A DNA stretch of 64,000 nt from Candidatus Woesearchaeota archaeon (GTDB taxonomy: Archaea; Nanobdellota; Nanobdellia; Woesearchaeales; JAFGLG01), in assembly GCA_016928155.1 (NCBI GenBank), contig JAFGLG010000005.1:62001-126000 (forward strand), written 5' to 3'. The notes below the pieces were generated by a model. It was not told the origin of the DNA and did no database searches. It worked only from the letters and a program-made list of their open reading frames with translations. Made by a program: the position numbers and the translations under genes. Positions 35,174 to 44,008 of this stretch are shown here, piece by piece (position 1 is the stretch's first letter; the number at the start of each line of letters is the position of its first letter).

Positions 35174-35345
35174 AATCGCACTAATCCCCAACCTGAAGGT
35201 TGGGGTATTTTATCGTGCGATTCCCTCAAAAATCTTTGATTTTTGGGGCCCTAAAATTGCTTTGCAATTTTATGGTTTGGAATTGAAAATGACGCCCTGA
35301 AGGGCGTGGTATTAAACCCCTGAAAATGACAGGCGTCATTTTCAA
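35174..35345. repeat. Cluster of four nested hairpins (PATE/IS605-end-like or ncRNA)
   Basis: Within 172 bases: AATCGCAC/GTGCGATT (35174-35181, 35215-35222) enclosing CCCCAACC-TGAA-GGTTGGGG (35186-35205); CAAAAATC-TTT-GATTTTTG; AAAATTGC-TTT-GCAATTTT; and a perfect 14-bp arm pair TTGAAAATGACGCC/GGCGTCATTTTCAA (35283-35296, 35332-35345) enclosing GCCC-TGAA-GGGC. The flanking spacer 35079-35534 holds no gene. Such stacked palindromes are typical of IS200/IS605 ends or structured RNAs. Confidence 0.6.
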
Positions 35346-35534
35346 TAATCCAATAATCAATATTGATAATAAGTATGATTGACAGTCATGATAATCTTGT
35401 GTTGTTCAATTACAATAATAATAAGTGTAATAAATAGTATTTTCATTCATATATGCACTTATAAATGTAATGCTTTTCGTCACCTATGCCAGATGCCAAA
35501 TCTTTATAATGAATCCTGACCGCACCCATATAAA

Positions 35535-36152
35535 TTGGCAATACTATACCAACGGAAAGGATATGCAGGGATAGATGAAAAGAACCATGGCTCTTTCCCT
35601 GAAATATATGTCGCTGTCTTCTCGATGAATCCTGGATTCCTAAAACAATTCAAAGGCCTATCCAAGAGCCACAATCCCAATCCTGACATCAGCGAATACC
35701 TGAAGCCAGACAAGGCATTCAGGTATATCGTACTGACAAAGGAACAGAAAGAAGCTATGGGGTACACAAAAGCTAAGATAATGGTGGTCGCTGAACTCAT
35801 ACGAAGCCTAAGCCCGCTGGAGATTGCAGCCATCGACGGATGCATCCCGAGAGAGCCTATGAGGATGCTGAAATGGCTGACAGGACCTCAGAGGCCGAGT
35901 GAGATCAGGTCCGGCAAGAAGTTCGACAAGAGATACCCGCTTGTGAACGATGCACATCATGCTGCCCACATCCTATACAAATACGAGACAGACGAACTCT
36001 ATGCTCGAAACAGGGATACCTGCAGAGAATTCATGATAACCCCCAATCTTGATGCATATATACATCTTTATGATGAGATGAGGAAAAAATTCCCCCATGG
36101 CATAACAGACATAAATGATCCGACACCCCAGAAATTTCTCGATGCTGCATAA
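35535..36152 (+). CDS. Hypothetical protein, possibly RNase H-fold
   Basis: A 205-residue soluble protein with a TTG start at 35535; no ATG precedes it in frame before a stop, and a TATA-like CTTTATAAT at 35502-35510 predicts a leaderless mRNA. Strand-like PEIYVAVFSMN, the helix and strand of KIMVVAELIRSLSPLEIAAIDG, and a late DAHHAAHILY resemble RNase H-like archaeal DUFs, but catalytic acids cannot be confirmed. The next ATG (codon 31) would truncate the fold. Confidence 0.5.
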   Translation: MAILYQRKGYAGIDEKNHGSFPEIYVAVFSMNPGFLKQFKGLSKSHNPNPDISEYLKPDKAFRYIVLTKEQKEAMGYTKAKIMVVAELIRSLSPLEIAAIDGCIPREPMRMLKWLTGPQRPSEIRSGKKFDKRYPLVNDAHHAAHILYKYETDELYARNRDTCREFMITPNLDAYIHLYDEMRKKFPHGITDINDPTPQKFLDAA

Positions 36153-36183
36153 TCTTTAAATACATCTCTCCAACAGCAATAGC

Positions 36184-36855
36184 ATGGCACAGATAAATGG
36201 TGTTAAGCACATAATCTTTGACTGGGACGGCGTGATCGCTGACTCATTCGAGCACCAGCACAAGTTCTTCAAGGCAGCATGCAAGAAATTCGGAAAAACA
36301 TACAATATCAAGACAATCGACGAGCTCAGGGAATATTACAAAGAACCATTCAGACTCATGTATGAGGATTGGGGATTTGACCTTGACAACAAGGAAGAGC
36401 TTGATGCGCTCACTGGATATTTCAGGAAGTTCAATGACAGCAACCATGTAAAACTGTTCCCGAATATGCCAAGCATACTGAAGGAACTGCATGAAAAAGG
36501 GTTCAGCCTGAACATCGTCTCATCCAACAGGGAGTTCGTGGTCCATAAATGGATGAAAGAGCATCATGTCGACAAATATTTCACGCATGTCATAACATAT
36601 GACAGGAGAACAGCCCATAGGGAGAAGCCGGCACCTGACCTCATATTGCTGTGCATCGAAAAGCTTGGAGCAAGAAAAGAGGAATGTGCCTATATCGGCG
36701 ACCAAAGGTTTGATATCCAGGCAGCCAGGCATGCCGGCATAAGGAGCATAGCTGTGACATGGGGCTATGGACATGTGACAAAGCTCATCGCAGAGAATCC
36801 AGACCACACAGTCAACAAGCCAGAAGAGCTGCTGGAATTATTCATGCATCCATAG
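36184..36855 (+). CDS. HAD-superfamily phosphatase
   Basis: A 223-residue HAD hydrolase in canonical order: motif I DWDGVIADS (about 13-21), cap domain, motif II VSSNR (about 117), motif III Lys in HREKPAPD, motif IV YIGDQRFDIQAA. It resembles phosphoglycolate phosphatase/beta-phosphoglucomutase types. The substrate is probably a small phosphate ester. It begins 32 bases after the upstream gene, with TCTTTAAATA before it. Confidence 0.88.
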   Translation: MAQINGVKHIIFDWDGVIADSFEHQHKFFKAACKKFGKTYNIKTIDELREYYKEPFRLMYEDWGFDLDNKEELDALTGYFRKFNDSNHVKLFPNMPSILKELHEKGFSLNIVSSNREFVVHKWMKEHHVDKYFTHVITYDRRTAHREKPAPDLILLCIEKLGARKEECAYIGDQRFDIQAARHAGIRSIAVTWGYGHVTKLIAENPDHTVNKPEELLELFMHP

Positions 36856-37453
36856 AATCAATCTTCTTCTTCAGGCCCTCAGTGTCCTTGAGAATCAGAA
36901 GACCCTTGATGTCCCCCTCATAGAAGGATCTCTTTGTCCTGAAATTCACCTGGAACAGCATGAGATCCTTGGGGGTGATGCCAGAGACCTCCTTGATGAA
37001 ATGCTCGACGCTGGGCGCTTTTGATATGACAATCTTCACAGGATGATGCTTGATCCCCATCTTAAGGAAGGAATTCAATGAATCCAGATATGCCATAGTC
37101 GATACCTCCGATAGCTGGACAAGCTCTTCCTCATCCTTTGGAGTCAGATAATCGATATGGGAGTCCTTGGAGATGATCCCCGAGATCATCAAAGCGCTTT
37201 TGAAAGGGAAGAGAAGCATGAAGAAGCCATTAAAACCATTATCATAGACAGCAGTATAGCTTATCACCACTTCCTCCTCTGCAAATATGATATCCCTTAT
37301 CTCATCAAATGTCTGGAACCTAGCAAATATCACATCAAGATCTATTGGGTCGCTGATTGTCCTCTCCTTGAAATAGGCAGAGAGAGCTGTTGCCAGATTG
37401 CCGGCGCCTACATTCACCACCTCTGACAGTGGATCACGGTATCTCTTGTCCAT
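36842..37453 (-). CDS. cheC: CheC-like CheY phosphatase
   Basis: A 203-residue CheC/CheX-fold protein. The first active motif SEVVNVGAGNLATALS (Glu and Asn about 11-15) is intact. The second repeat reads SEVSTMAYLDSLNS, where the conserved Asn is replaced, so only one phosphatase site seems functional. It would dephosphorylate CheY. Start 37453 is chosen for MDKRYRDPL with GAGGTG upstream. It is last in the chemosensory operon, and overlaps the convergent HAD gene by 14 bases. Confidence 0.8.
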   Translation of the reverse strand: MDKRYRDPLSEVVNVGAGNLATALSAYFKERTISDPIDLDVIFARFQTFDEIRDIIFAEEEVVISYTAVYDNGFNGFFMLLFPFKSALMISGIISKDSHIDYLTPKDEEELVQLSEVSTMAYLDSLNSFLKMGIKHHPVKIVISKAPSVEHFIKEVSGITPKDLMLFQVNFRTKRSFYEGDIKGLLILKDTEGLKKKIDSMDA

Positions 37454-37526
37454 CCTAATCCAACACCTCAACCCATCCTCACATAAACCACATCCCATCA
37501 ACAATGCAACATCAACCGCATTATGC

Positions 37527-39452
37527 CTAAAACAGGGACATGACATCCAGTATCATGCATATCCTCCCATCACCAAGTATTGTCGCACCGGCAATCCCCT
37601 TCACATCCTTCAGGACCCTGCCCATGCTCTTGATGAGGATCTCCTGCTCATTGAATATCGAATCAGCCAATAAGGCCACAGGCCTCTCATCCTTCTCCAC
37701 AATAACAGCAATATGACGACCTGGACCAGGGCCGCCTCTGATGCCGAAAAAATCATCAAGCCTGAGAACAGGGACCTGACGTTTGTTATGGATAATAACT
37801 TCCTGCATCTGGATAGACCTGATGGCGCCCTGTTCTATATGGAATGTTTTCTGTACATTCGTCAATGGTATGGCAAAGACGTGATCCCTGACATTGACAA
37901 GCAGCGCTTTTATTATAGCAAGAGTCAATGGAATATGCAGCCTTATAGATGTGCCTTCACCAGGCTTTGAAGCCAGTTTCACAAAACCTCCATAAGAGCT
38001 GACCTTCGACTGCACAACATCCATGCCTACACCTCTTCCTGATACAGATGTCACTTTCTCTGCAGTCGAGACACCCTGCCTGAACACGAGCCTCTGTGAT
38101 TCCTGAGGGCTCAGCTTTTCAGCCTCCTGCATTGAGATGATGCCCTTCCTGACAGCAGCCTCCCTGACCTTGACAGGATCTATCCCCCTTCCGTCATCAA
38201 TCAGCTCAATGGTTGCAGAATCCCTGCCCCTGCTGGCGATGATCCTGATGGTCCCTGCAGGATTCTTTCCTGCTTTCTGCCTCTCCTCAGCCGATTCGAT
38301 GCCATGATCTATCGCATTCCTCAGCATGTGCATCATCGGATCACCTATCTCCTCAAATACAGTGCGGTCTATCTCAATATCCTCCCCCTCAATGATGAGA
38401 TTCACATTCTTCCCTGCCTGGTTCGCCAGATCACGCACGACCCTTGGCAGTTTTGAGAACATCTGCTTTAGGGGAAGCATCCTCTCATCCATCACCTCAT
38501 CCTGTATCTCACGCACAATCAGGTCAAGACTATTCGCGAGCTCGACAAGCTCCTTATTCCCTGCCCGTTCAGATATCTGCCTCAGCCTTATATTGCTGAT
38601 TATCAGTTCTCCCACAAGATTCAGGAGATGATCGAGCTTCTTGATGTCAATCCTGATGGATCTTGAAGGCCGGGCAAACACCTGCGGAGCCTCTGCCTGA
38701 AGCAGATCAGGATTCATCTCCTCATCCCACCCGATGACAAAGAATTTTGAAGTCTCTGTTATGCCTGACAGGACACTGCTGATCGAGTCTTCATGACCGG
38801 CAGTCACCGCTATTATCAGCTCGAAGAAATTGAAGCTGTCCTCAGCCATACTATCGAATTTCGGGTTGACTGCCAGGACCTCGCCCACCCTTTCCAGGTC
38901 CCTCTTTATTATCATGCTCTTCGCTTTCTTGAAATTGCAGGCCTTCTTGAACAGGATCACGGCCCTAAGGCATCTTAATCCTTCAACCAGCCTCTTCCTT
39001 ATCTGCGCCTTTGCGGGCGCTGCCAGCGGGAATCTCGTCTGCACCTCCTGCTTTTCAGAGACAATATCCTTATCCCCTGAGAGATTCGCCAGCTCCCGGT
39101 CCATCTCATCAGTGGAGAGCTCGTGCTCGCGGTCATCCCTGATCAGGTCGATCCCTGCATCAAGGAGATCCACTGCCCGGAAAAGCGCATCAATGACCTC
39201 TGGCGTGGCCTTCAGCTCCTTTGACCTTATCTTGCCGAGAAGATTCTCAGCAGAATGCGCCAGCGCGGAATACCTCTTGTAAGACAGGGCAGCAGAATTC
39301 CCCTTCAGGGTATGACAGAAACGGAATATCTCATTGATATAATCAAGATTTCCAGGCTCCCTCTCCAGGTTGATGAGCAGGGTGTTTATCTTCGTTATCT
39401 GGTCCTTGGCCTCACTCAGGAATTCATCCTTGTATGCAGCAACCTCCTGCAT
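37527..39452 (-). CDS. cheA: Chemotaxis histidine kinase CheA
   Basis: A 641-residue CheA. The P1 Hpt domain carries phospho-His in FRFCHTLKGNSA (about 47). A reduced P2-like middle region follows, then P3 dimerisation (IDIKKLDHLLNLVGELI), the P4 ATPase with N box HMLRNAIDHGIE and G boxes DDGRGID and GRGVGMDVV, and the P5 CheW-like domain to the end. It phosphorylates CheY in response to receptor signals. ATG 39452 follows GTGAGGTG; the CheY stop lies 8 bases upstream. Confidence 0.94.
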   Translation of the reverse strand: MQEVAAYKDEFLSEAKDQITKINTLLINLEREPGNLDYINEIFRFCHTLKGNSAALSYKRYSALAHSAENLLGKIRSKELKATPEVIDALFRAVDLLDAGIDLIRDDREHELSTDEMDRELANLSGDKDIVSEKQEVQTRFPLAAPAKAQIRKRLVEGLRCLRAVILFKKACNFKKAKSMIIKRDLERVGEVLAVNPKFDSMAEDSFNFFELIIAVTAGHEDSISSVLSGITETSKFFVIGWDEEMNPDLLQAEAPQVFARPSRSIRIDIKKLDHLLNLVGELIISNIRLRQISERAGNKELVELANSLDLIVREIQDEVMDERMLPLKQMFSKLPRVVRDLANQAGKNVNLIIEGEDIEIDRTVFEEIGDPMMHMLRNAIDHGIESAEERQKAGKNPAGTIRIIASRGRDSATIELIDDGRGIDPVKVREAAVRKGIISMQEAEKLSPQESQRLVFRQGVSTAEKVTSVSGRGVGMDVVQSKVSSYGGFVKLASKPGEGTSIRLHIPLTLAIIKALLVNVRDHVFAIPLTNVQKTFHIEQGAIRSIQMQEVIIHNKRQVPVLRLDDFFGIRGGPGPGRHIAVIVEKDERPVALLADSIFNEQEILIKSMGRVLKDVKGIAGATILGDGRICMILDVMSLF

Positions 39453-39460
39453 GCCGCACC

Positions 39461-39823
39461 TCACTTGTCATTTGCGGCGACGATATTCTTTATCTCATCT
39501 GCCCTGAAAGGTTTAGTGATGAAATCCCTCGCCCCAGCCTCTATAGCCTCATTGATTATCTTCTCCTGGCCCACAGAGGTGCACATGACAACAACGGCAT
39601 CCTTCCTTATCTTCATGATCTCCCTCAGGGCCTCAATGCCGTTCTTCTTGGGCATCATGATATCCATGAATACAAGTCCAGGCTCATTATCCCTGAACAT
39701 CTTGACAGCCTCATCACCGTCAGAAGCCTCCAGTATCTCCTTCACGCTTGTCTCCTTCAGGATGTTCTTTATCATGCTCCTCATGAAATTAGAGTCATCC
39801 ACAACCAATACCCTCAATGCCAT
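39461..39823 (-). CDS. cheY: Chemotaxis response regulator CheY
   Basis: A 120-residue single receiver domain: acidic pair Asp9-Asp10, phospho-acceptor Asp54 in VFMDIMMPKK, Thr82 and Lys104 (ITKPF). No output domain. It starts immediately after the CheW gene. In archaea it would signal to an archaellum motor through CheF; neither archaellum genes nor cheF are in this window. Confidence 0.94.
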   Translation of the reverse strand: MALRVLVVDDSNFMRSMIKNILKETSVKEILEASDGDEAVKMFRDNEPGLVFMDIMMPKKNGIEALREIMKIRKDAVVVMCTSVGQEKIINEAIEAGARDFITKPFRADEIKNIVAANDK

Positions 39824-40642
39824 CTAAGCACCTCCTTTGATTATCCTGTCCAGAACCTTCACCATATCATCCCTGCCCTGTACCTTCCTGATGCTCTCGA
39901 CTACCCTGCCATGATCCTTGATGCCTGAAAACTCATGCTCAATCCAGTTGGCGAAATCATTCTTCTCCTGGTTGAGGTATCTCCTGAAATCTTCGTCAGT
40001 TATCTGGAGCAGGTGCTTCCTCAGATGGACAAGATTCTTTATCCTCATACCATCCAGCCAGAAAGGATTCTCAGGGATGTGGAATTTTGCCAGCCCCTCA
40101 GGTCTTTCTCCCTCTGCATCCCCCTGCTTCTTCACCGGCACAGGAGCCTTGTCCTGCACCTCCTTGCCGAGCTCCAGGTCCTTGACCATCTGCATAAGAT
40201 CCACGAGTATTATCATCCTGTCCTCTGCAATGCTTACGCCTTCAAGGTATTTCACATTAATCCTCTTTGCTATGACCGGCGGAGGAGGCGCTACAGACGA
40301 CTCGTCTATCTGGACAATCTCCTCGACAGCATCCACCATTATGCCGACGATCTCATTCGGCTCAACCTCAACTATGAGTATCCTCGATTTCTCCCCTTCA
40401 TCAGGGAAATTGAAGACTCTCGCAAGATCGATGACAGGACATATTGTGCCCTTAAGATTCATTATCCCGGAGACATAGCTCTTGACATTAGGCACCCTTG
40501 TCAGGCCTGAGCTCTGGACAACCTCCTTCAGGTCGCTGATATCCGCTCCGAACTCCTCATCCAGTATCCTGAATACCAGAACTTTCCTGAACCTGACCTC
40601 AGGTATCTCATCCTCAATATCCTTCAGATAGGACTGCACCAT
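39824..40642 (-). CDS. cheW: CheW adaptor fused to a DUF5752-like domain
   Basis: A 272-residue protein. A CheW SH3-like adaptor (about 15-155; RFRKVLVFRILDEEFGADI, SGIMNLKGTICPVIDLA) is joined by a Lys/Glu/Pro linker to a C-terminal domain (about 190-270) containing RYLNQEKNDFANWIEHEF. This tail matches the two DUF5752-like proteins of the glycogen operon (HHVTGSNNDFANWVEHVF). CheW normally ends near residue 150-160, so the fusion is unusual. It links receptors to CheA, and the tail may bring in another input or partner. Confidence 0.88.
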   Translation of the reverse strand: MVQSYLKDIEDEIPEVRFRKVLVFRILDEEFGADISDLKEVVQSSGLTRVPNVKSYVSGIMNLKGTICPVIDLARVFNFPDEGEKSRILIVEVEPNEIVGIMVDAVEEIVQIDESSVAPPPPVIAKRINVKYLEGVSIAEDRMIILVDLMQMVKDLELGKEVQDKAPVPVKKQGDAEGERPEGLAKFHIPENPFWLDGMRIKNLVHLRKHLLQITDEDFRRYLNQEKNDFANWIEHEFSGIKDHGRVVESIRKVQGRDDMVKVLDRIIKGGA

Positions 40643-40643
40643 T

Positions 40644-41942
40644 TTACAGATTTATCCTGAACCTATTTGTCATATCCTTGAGCTCATTGATGGCCTTCGC
40701 CAGCTCCTGCGCAGACTTCGCCACCTCCCTTATCTCAGAAGCCTGCTCCTCTGCTGAAGCTGAGACCTCCTCAGTCGAGCCCGCGCTGTCCTCGGAAATC
40801 TTGGCGATCTTGTCCACTGAGACCTCGATGCTCTTGATGGCATCCACCTGCTTCTCGATTGCGCTTGAGATATCCTTAACCTCATGGGAGGCATCCTGCA
40901 CCATAGAAGAAATAGATTCCAGCAATGTAAGTGTGTTTCGGACGCCCTCAGCACCCTTCTCGACTTCCTTTGAACTGACATTCATGCTGTTGACCGCATC
41001 ATCAGCGCTGCCCTGGACCTCAGAGATCAGGCTGTTTATCTGGCCAGTGGCTCTGCTCGACTCCTCAGCGAGCTTCCTTATCTGGTCAGCGACGACAGCA
41101 AATCCCTTGCCGGCCTCCCCTGCCCTCGCTGCCTCAATCGCAGCATTCAATGAAAGCAGATTGGTCTGCTCTGCGATCTTATTTATGAGATCTATGATCC
41201 TGCCAATCTTCTGGGTCTTGTCATTCAGGCCCCCGATGACCTCAGAGCTGTTCCTCACAGCAGAGATGATATCATTCATCCTCGTCACAGAATCCTTGGC
41301 TGTGATGGCACCTGACCTCGCTGTCTCATTTGCCTTGGTAGAGGATGACACCGCAATCCTCGCAGAATCAGTCACAGCAGAAGACAATGCCGCTATGTTC
41401 CTCACGAACTGGGATGTCTCAGCAATCCTGTTGCTCTGCACCTCAGCACCCTCTGCAATGAAATGAATGGCCTTGAGGATGTCATCGGTGTTCTTGTTGA
41501 CCTGTTCGCTGGATTTCGTGAGCTTGACAGAGTTCTCAGAGACAAGCCTGGAGCTGGAATGGATCTGCTTTACAAGCTCCTTGAGATTCTCTACCATGAT
41601 ATTGAAGGAAAATGCAACATCAGTTATCATGTTGTACTTATCTATGATTATGCTCTCGCTCAGCTCGAAAGTCAAGTCGCCCTTCGCTACACGGCTCATA
41701 TCCTTCACAAGATCCTTGAGCTGCTTATCGATTATGTTGGACAAGTAGATGGCGATAGCTATACCCACTATTATCCCTATGAAGATGTCAAGAGTCAGGA
41801 GGACCCATGTATCAGTTGTCAGGTCACTGAGCCTTGTGATGTTCGAGATGACAAAAATGTAAGCCAATGTCATGAAGAATATGATGAGCAGAACACCGGC
41901 AACCAATGTCTGCTTCAGTCCTTTCAGCCTAATAATTGCCAT
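40644..41942 (-). CDS. Methyl-accepting chemotaxis protein (membrane, no sensor domain)
   Basis: A 432-residue receptor. Two transmembrane helices (about 12-32 and 45-66) are separated by only about a dozen residues, so there is no extracellular sensor domain. HAMP follows (about 67-120), then the coiled coil with the conserved hairpin tip [20 protein letters not shown] then [19 protein letters not shown]. It would sense membrane, redox or cytoplasmic cues or act through partners. First gene of the operon; TATA CTTTATATAAT at about 42013-42023 gives a leader of about 45 bases. Confidence 0.93.
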   Translation of the reverse strand: MAIIRLKGLKQTLVAGVLLIIFFMTLAYIFVISNITRLSDLTTDTWVLLTLDIFIGIIVGIAIAIYLSNIIDKQLKDLVKDMSRVAKGDLTFELSESIIIDKYNMITDVAFSFNIMVENLKELVKQIHSSSRLVSENSVKLTKSSEQVNKNTDDILKAIHFIAEGAEVQSNRIAETSQFVRNIAALSSAVTDSARIAVSSSTKANETARSGAITAKDSVTRMNDIISAVRNSSEVIGGLNDKTQKIGRIIDLINKIAEQTNLLSLNAAIEAARAGEAGKGFAVVADQIRKLAEESSRATGQINSLISEVQGSADDAVNSMNVSSKEVEKGAEGVRNTLTLLESISSMVQDASHEVKDISSAIEKQVDAIKSIEVSVDKIAKISEDSAGSTEEVSASAEEQASEIREVAKSAQELAKAINELKDMTNRFRINL

Positions 41943-42099
41943 TAATCATCCTCTTTTTTAGTCCCTGACTTCCAGTCTTCTAACCCCTTTAAAAGTACAT
42001 TAATAATATATTATATAAAGATTAATATTCACTTTAGAGTACTAAAGATTGCCATGAAAGATTGCCATGACCAACATCCACGATTCCAGAGGCTTTTTC

Positions 42100-42357
42100 T
42101 CATTCAAGCATATCACGCAGCTTCTGCTTCCATTTATCAAGAAGATTGGGCTCATTTGTGACAGCATGCCTTATTATCTCCTTGTCATCGGCTTTCTCAT
42201 CATAGTAATGCTGCATTGTGCGCAGAAAAAGGTCTATCTCATTCACTGCACCATAGACCTGGTGCTGTTCAGCAGCATCCATCGTATCCCTCTGCTTCTC
42301 AAGCAGGTCAACAAGATTCGATCTCCTCTTCTCAAAAATCCTAATTAGTTCTTTCAT
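42100..42357 (-). CDS. Small helical protein paired with RHH regulator
   Basis: An 85-residue charged, all-helical protein (KELIRIFEKRRSNLVDLLEKQR to YYDEKADDKE) without known motifs. It overlaps the RHH gene by 17 bases and so is co-translated. The gene pair could be a toxin-antitoxin-like or regulator-effector unit, but no catalytic residues are recognisable. Confidence 0.6.
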   Translation of the reverse strand: MKELIRIFEKRRSNLVDLLEKQRDTMDAAEQHQVYGAVNEIDLFLRTMQHYYDEKADDKEIIRHAVTNEPNLLDKWKQKLRDMLE

Positions 42358-42523
42358 GAAGGGTCACATCATGATCCTGATCCTTTGTCCTGTAATTATC
42401 TATGAGCTCGATTATTATGGAATTATAGCTGTCATTCTTAGAAACAAAATCAAGCCTGTCCAGCATCTCTTTTGTCTGGCGCTTGATACGTATTGAAGTA
42501 TCAGTCAAGTCAGTGACTATCAT
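42341..42523 (-). CDS. Ribbon-helix-helix DNA-binding protein
   Basis: A 60-residue protein starting MIVTDLTDTSIRIKRQTKEM, a beta strand followed by two helices (SYNSIIIELIDNY), typical of RHH repressors. A TTG-initiated longer form from 42601 is possible. A palindrome between the TATA box and this start (42612-42626) is a likely operator. Confidence 0.7.
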   Translation of the reverse strand: MIVTDLTDTSIRIKRQTKEMLDRLDFVSKNDSYNSIIIELIDNYRTKDQDHDVTLHERTN

Positions 42524-42611
42524 CTCTTTCTCAATATTAACCACCCCCAGCCCAAAAACACCTCTTTTCCGCAGATAATAGAGTGAGTGCTCAGTATGCA
42601 ATCACTATGGG

Positions 42612-42640
42612 GTATGCTTTGCATACAAGTCTTTATAAAT
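42612..42640 (-). promoter_or_regulatory. Promoter and palindromic operator of the RHH gene pair
   Basis: Minus-strand TATA box within CTTTATAAAT (42631-42640) is followed at once by the perfect palindrome GTATGC-TTT-GCATAC (42612-42626). A third GTATGC half-site lies at 42595-42600. The location overlaps the predicted transcription start. Confidence 0.55.
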
Positions 42641-42679
42641 GTTTTGATTTGAAATCATGATAACCAGATCAGCAAATCC

Positions 42680-42718
42680 TGCAACCAATCCAGCAACCAA
42701 TCCAGCAATCAATCCAGT
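42680..42718. repeat. Short tandem repeat after pyrC
   Basis: Three copies of a 12-base unit close to CAACCAATCCAG immediately downstream of the dihydroorotase stop. It spans the last codons and the 3' flank. No function evident. Confidence 0.5.
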
Positions 42719-44007
42719 TTACAGTGTATCGGCCTGCCCTTCTTCTCATCATATATGCTGCCATCCTCAAAGACAAGATTGCCATTCACAAAGGTCTTGA
42801 CCGGCCATCCCTGAAGCTCCCTTCCCTCAAAAGGGGACCAGCCGCACTTGGTGAAGAGATCATCATTCTTAATACGCTTCTTCATCTTCATGTCAACAAG
42901 CACAAGATCTGCGTCATAGCCCTCCTTGATCCTCGCCTTCCCTATCATCCTGTACCTCAGTGCAGCATTCAGCGATGTTATATTGATCAGCCTGGACAAG
43001 GAGAGAGCTGTCTTATTCACCTCATTGAGAAGAAGAGGGAGAGAGGTCTCGACACCTGGCACGCCGCCAGGAGCCTTCCAATAATCCTCATGCTTCTCTT
43101 TCAGGGAATGTGGTGCATGGTCTGATGCTACAAAACAGTTATTGCCTGTCTTCAATGCATCCCAAAGAGCCTGCCTGTCAGCATCATATCTGAGAGGAGG
43201 ATTCATCTTCGCGCAATTTCCCAGCCTCTTGTAGTCCTTGATCGTCATGAAAAGATGATGAGGGGTGGCTTCCCAGCTCAAGGGAAACCTCTTGTCCCGG
43301 ATCACCTGCAGCTCATCGCTCGTCGAGAGATGGCAGATATGCAGCTCAGACCTCGTGGCCCTTGCAGTCTCGATGGCGCGCATCACAGCCTGGACAGCAA
43401 CCTGATGGCTCCTTATCTTTGAATGGATTGAGGGATCATGCTCGCCCCTGAAATGGGCCATGTTCTTCTCTATAAGCCTCTCATCCTCGGCATGCACAGC
43501 TATTATCTTCCTTGAGGCGCTGAAGACCTGCTTCAGGATGAGAGCATCATCAATGAAAAGCTCTCCTGTAGTGGATCCCATGAACACCTTGAGAGCAGGG
43601 GAGAAACTCACATCATTGGCAAGCCTTATCTCCTCAAGATTATTGAGAGCAGCACCGAAATGAAGGCCGAAATTGACAATGGATTTCTTGGCCATCCTAA
43701 GCTTCTGCATCAGCTTCCCCTTAGTTATTGTCGGAGGCACAGTGTTCGGCATATCGCAGACTGTTGTCACGCCGCCGGCTGCTGCAGCACACGAGCCTGT
43801 GTAGAAATCCTCCTTATTGGTCAGGCCGGGCTCCCTGAAATGGACATGAGGATCAATCATGCCGGGCAGCAGGATATTATTGTTGCCATCGACAACCTCA
43901 TCGCCTTCCAGAGGGTGCTTTGAGATGATGTCAATCTTATCAGAGAAAGAGAGATTCACAGGCTCCAGCCTCCCATTGAGAAGCATCCTCACATTTTTCA
44001 GTATCAT
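42709..44007 (-). CDS. pyrC: Dihydroorotase
   Basis: A 432-residue amidohydrolase of the class I dihydroorotase type. Metal motif DPHVHFREPG at about 52-61, metal-ligand His in AVHAEDER and HICHLST, catalytic Asp in ASDHAPHS (about 306). It cyclises carbamoyl-aspartate to dihydroorotate. It starts one base after the pyrK stop, as the last gene of a pyrD-pyrK-pyrC operon. Confidence 0.94.
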   Translation of the reverse strand: MILKNVRMLLNGRLEPVNLSFSDKIDIISKHPLEGDEVVDGNNNILLPGMIDPHVHFREPGLTNKEDFYTGSCAAAAGGVTTVCDMPNTVPPTITKGKLMQKLRMAKKSIVNFGLHFGAALNNLEEIRLANDVSFSPALKVFMGSTTGELFIDDALILKQVFSASRKIIAVHAEDERLIEKNMAHFRGEHDPSIHSKIRSHQVAVQAVMRAIETARATRSELHICHLSTSDELQVIRDKRFPLSWEATPHHLFMTIKDYKRLGNCAKMNPPLRYDADRQALWDALKTGNNCFVASDHAPHSLKEKHEDYWKAPGGVPGVETSLPLLLNEVNKTALSLSRLINITSLNAALRYRMIGKARIKEGYDADLVLVDMKMKKRIKNDDLFTKCGWSPFEGRELQGWPVKTFVNGNLVFEDGSIYDEKKGRPIHCKLD

Positions 44008-44008
44008 A

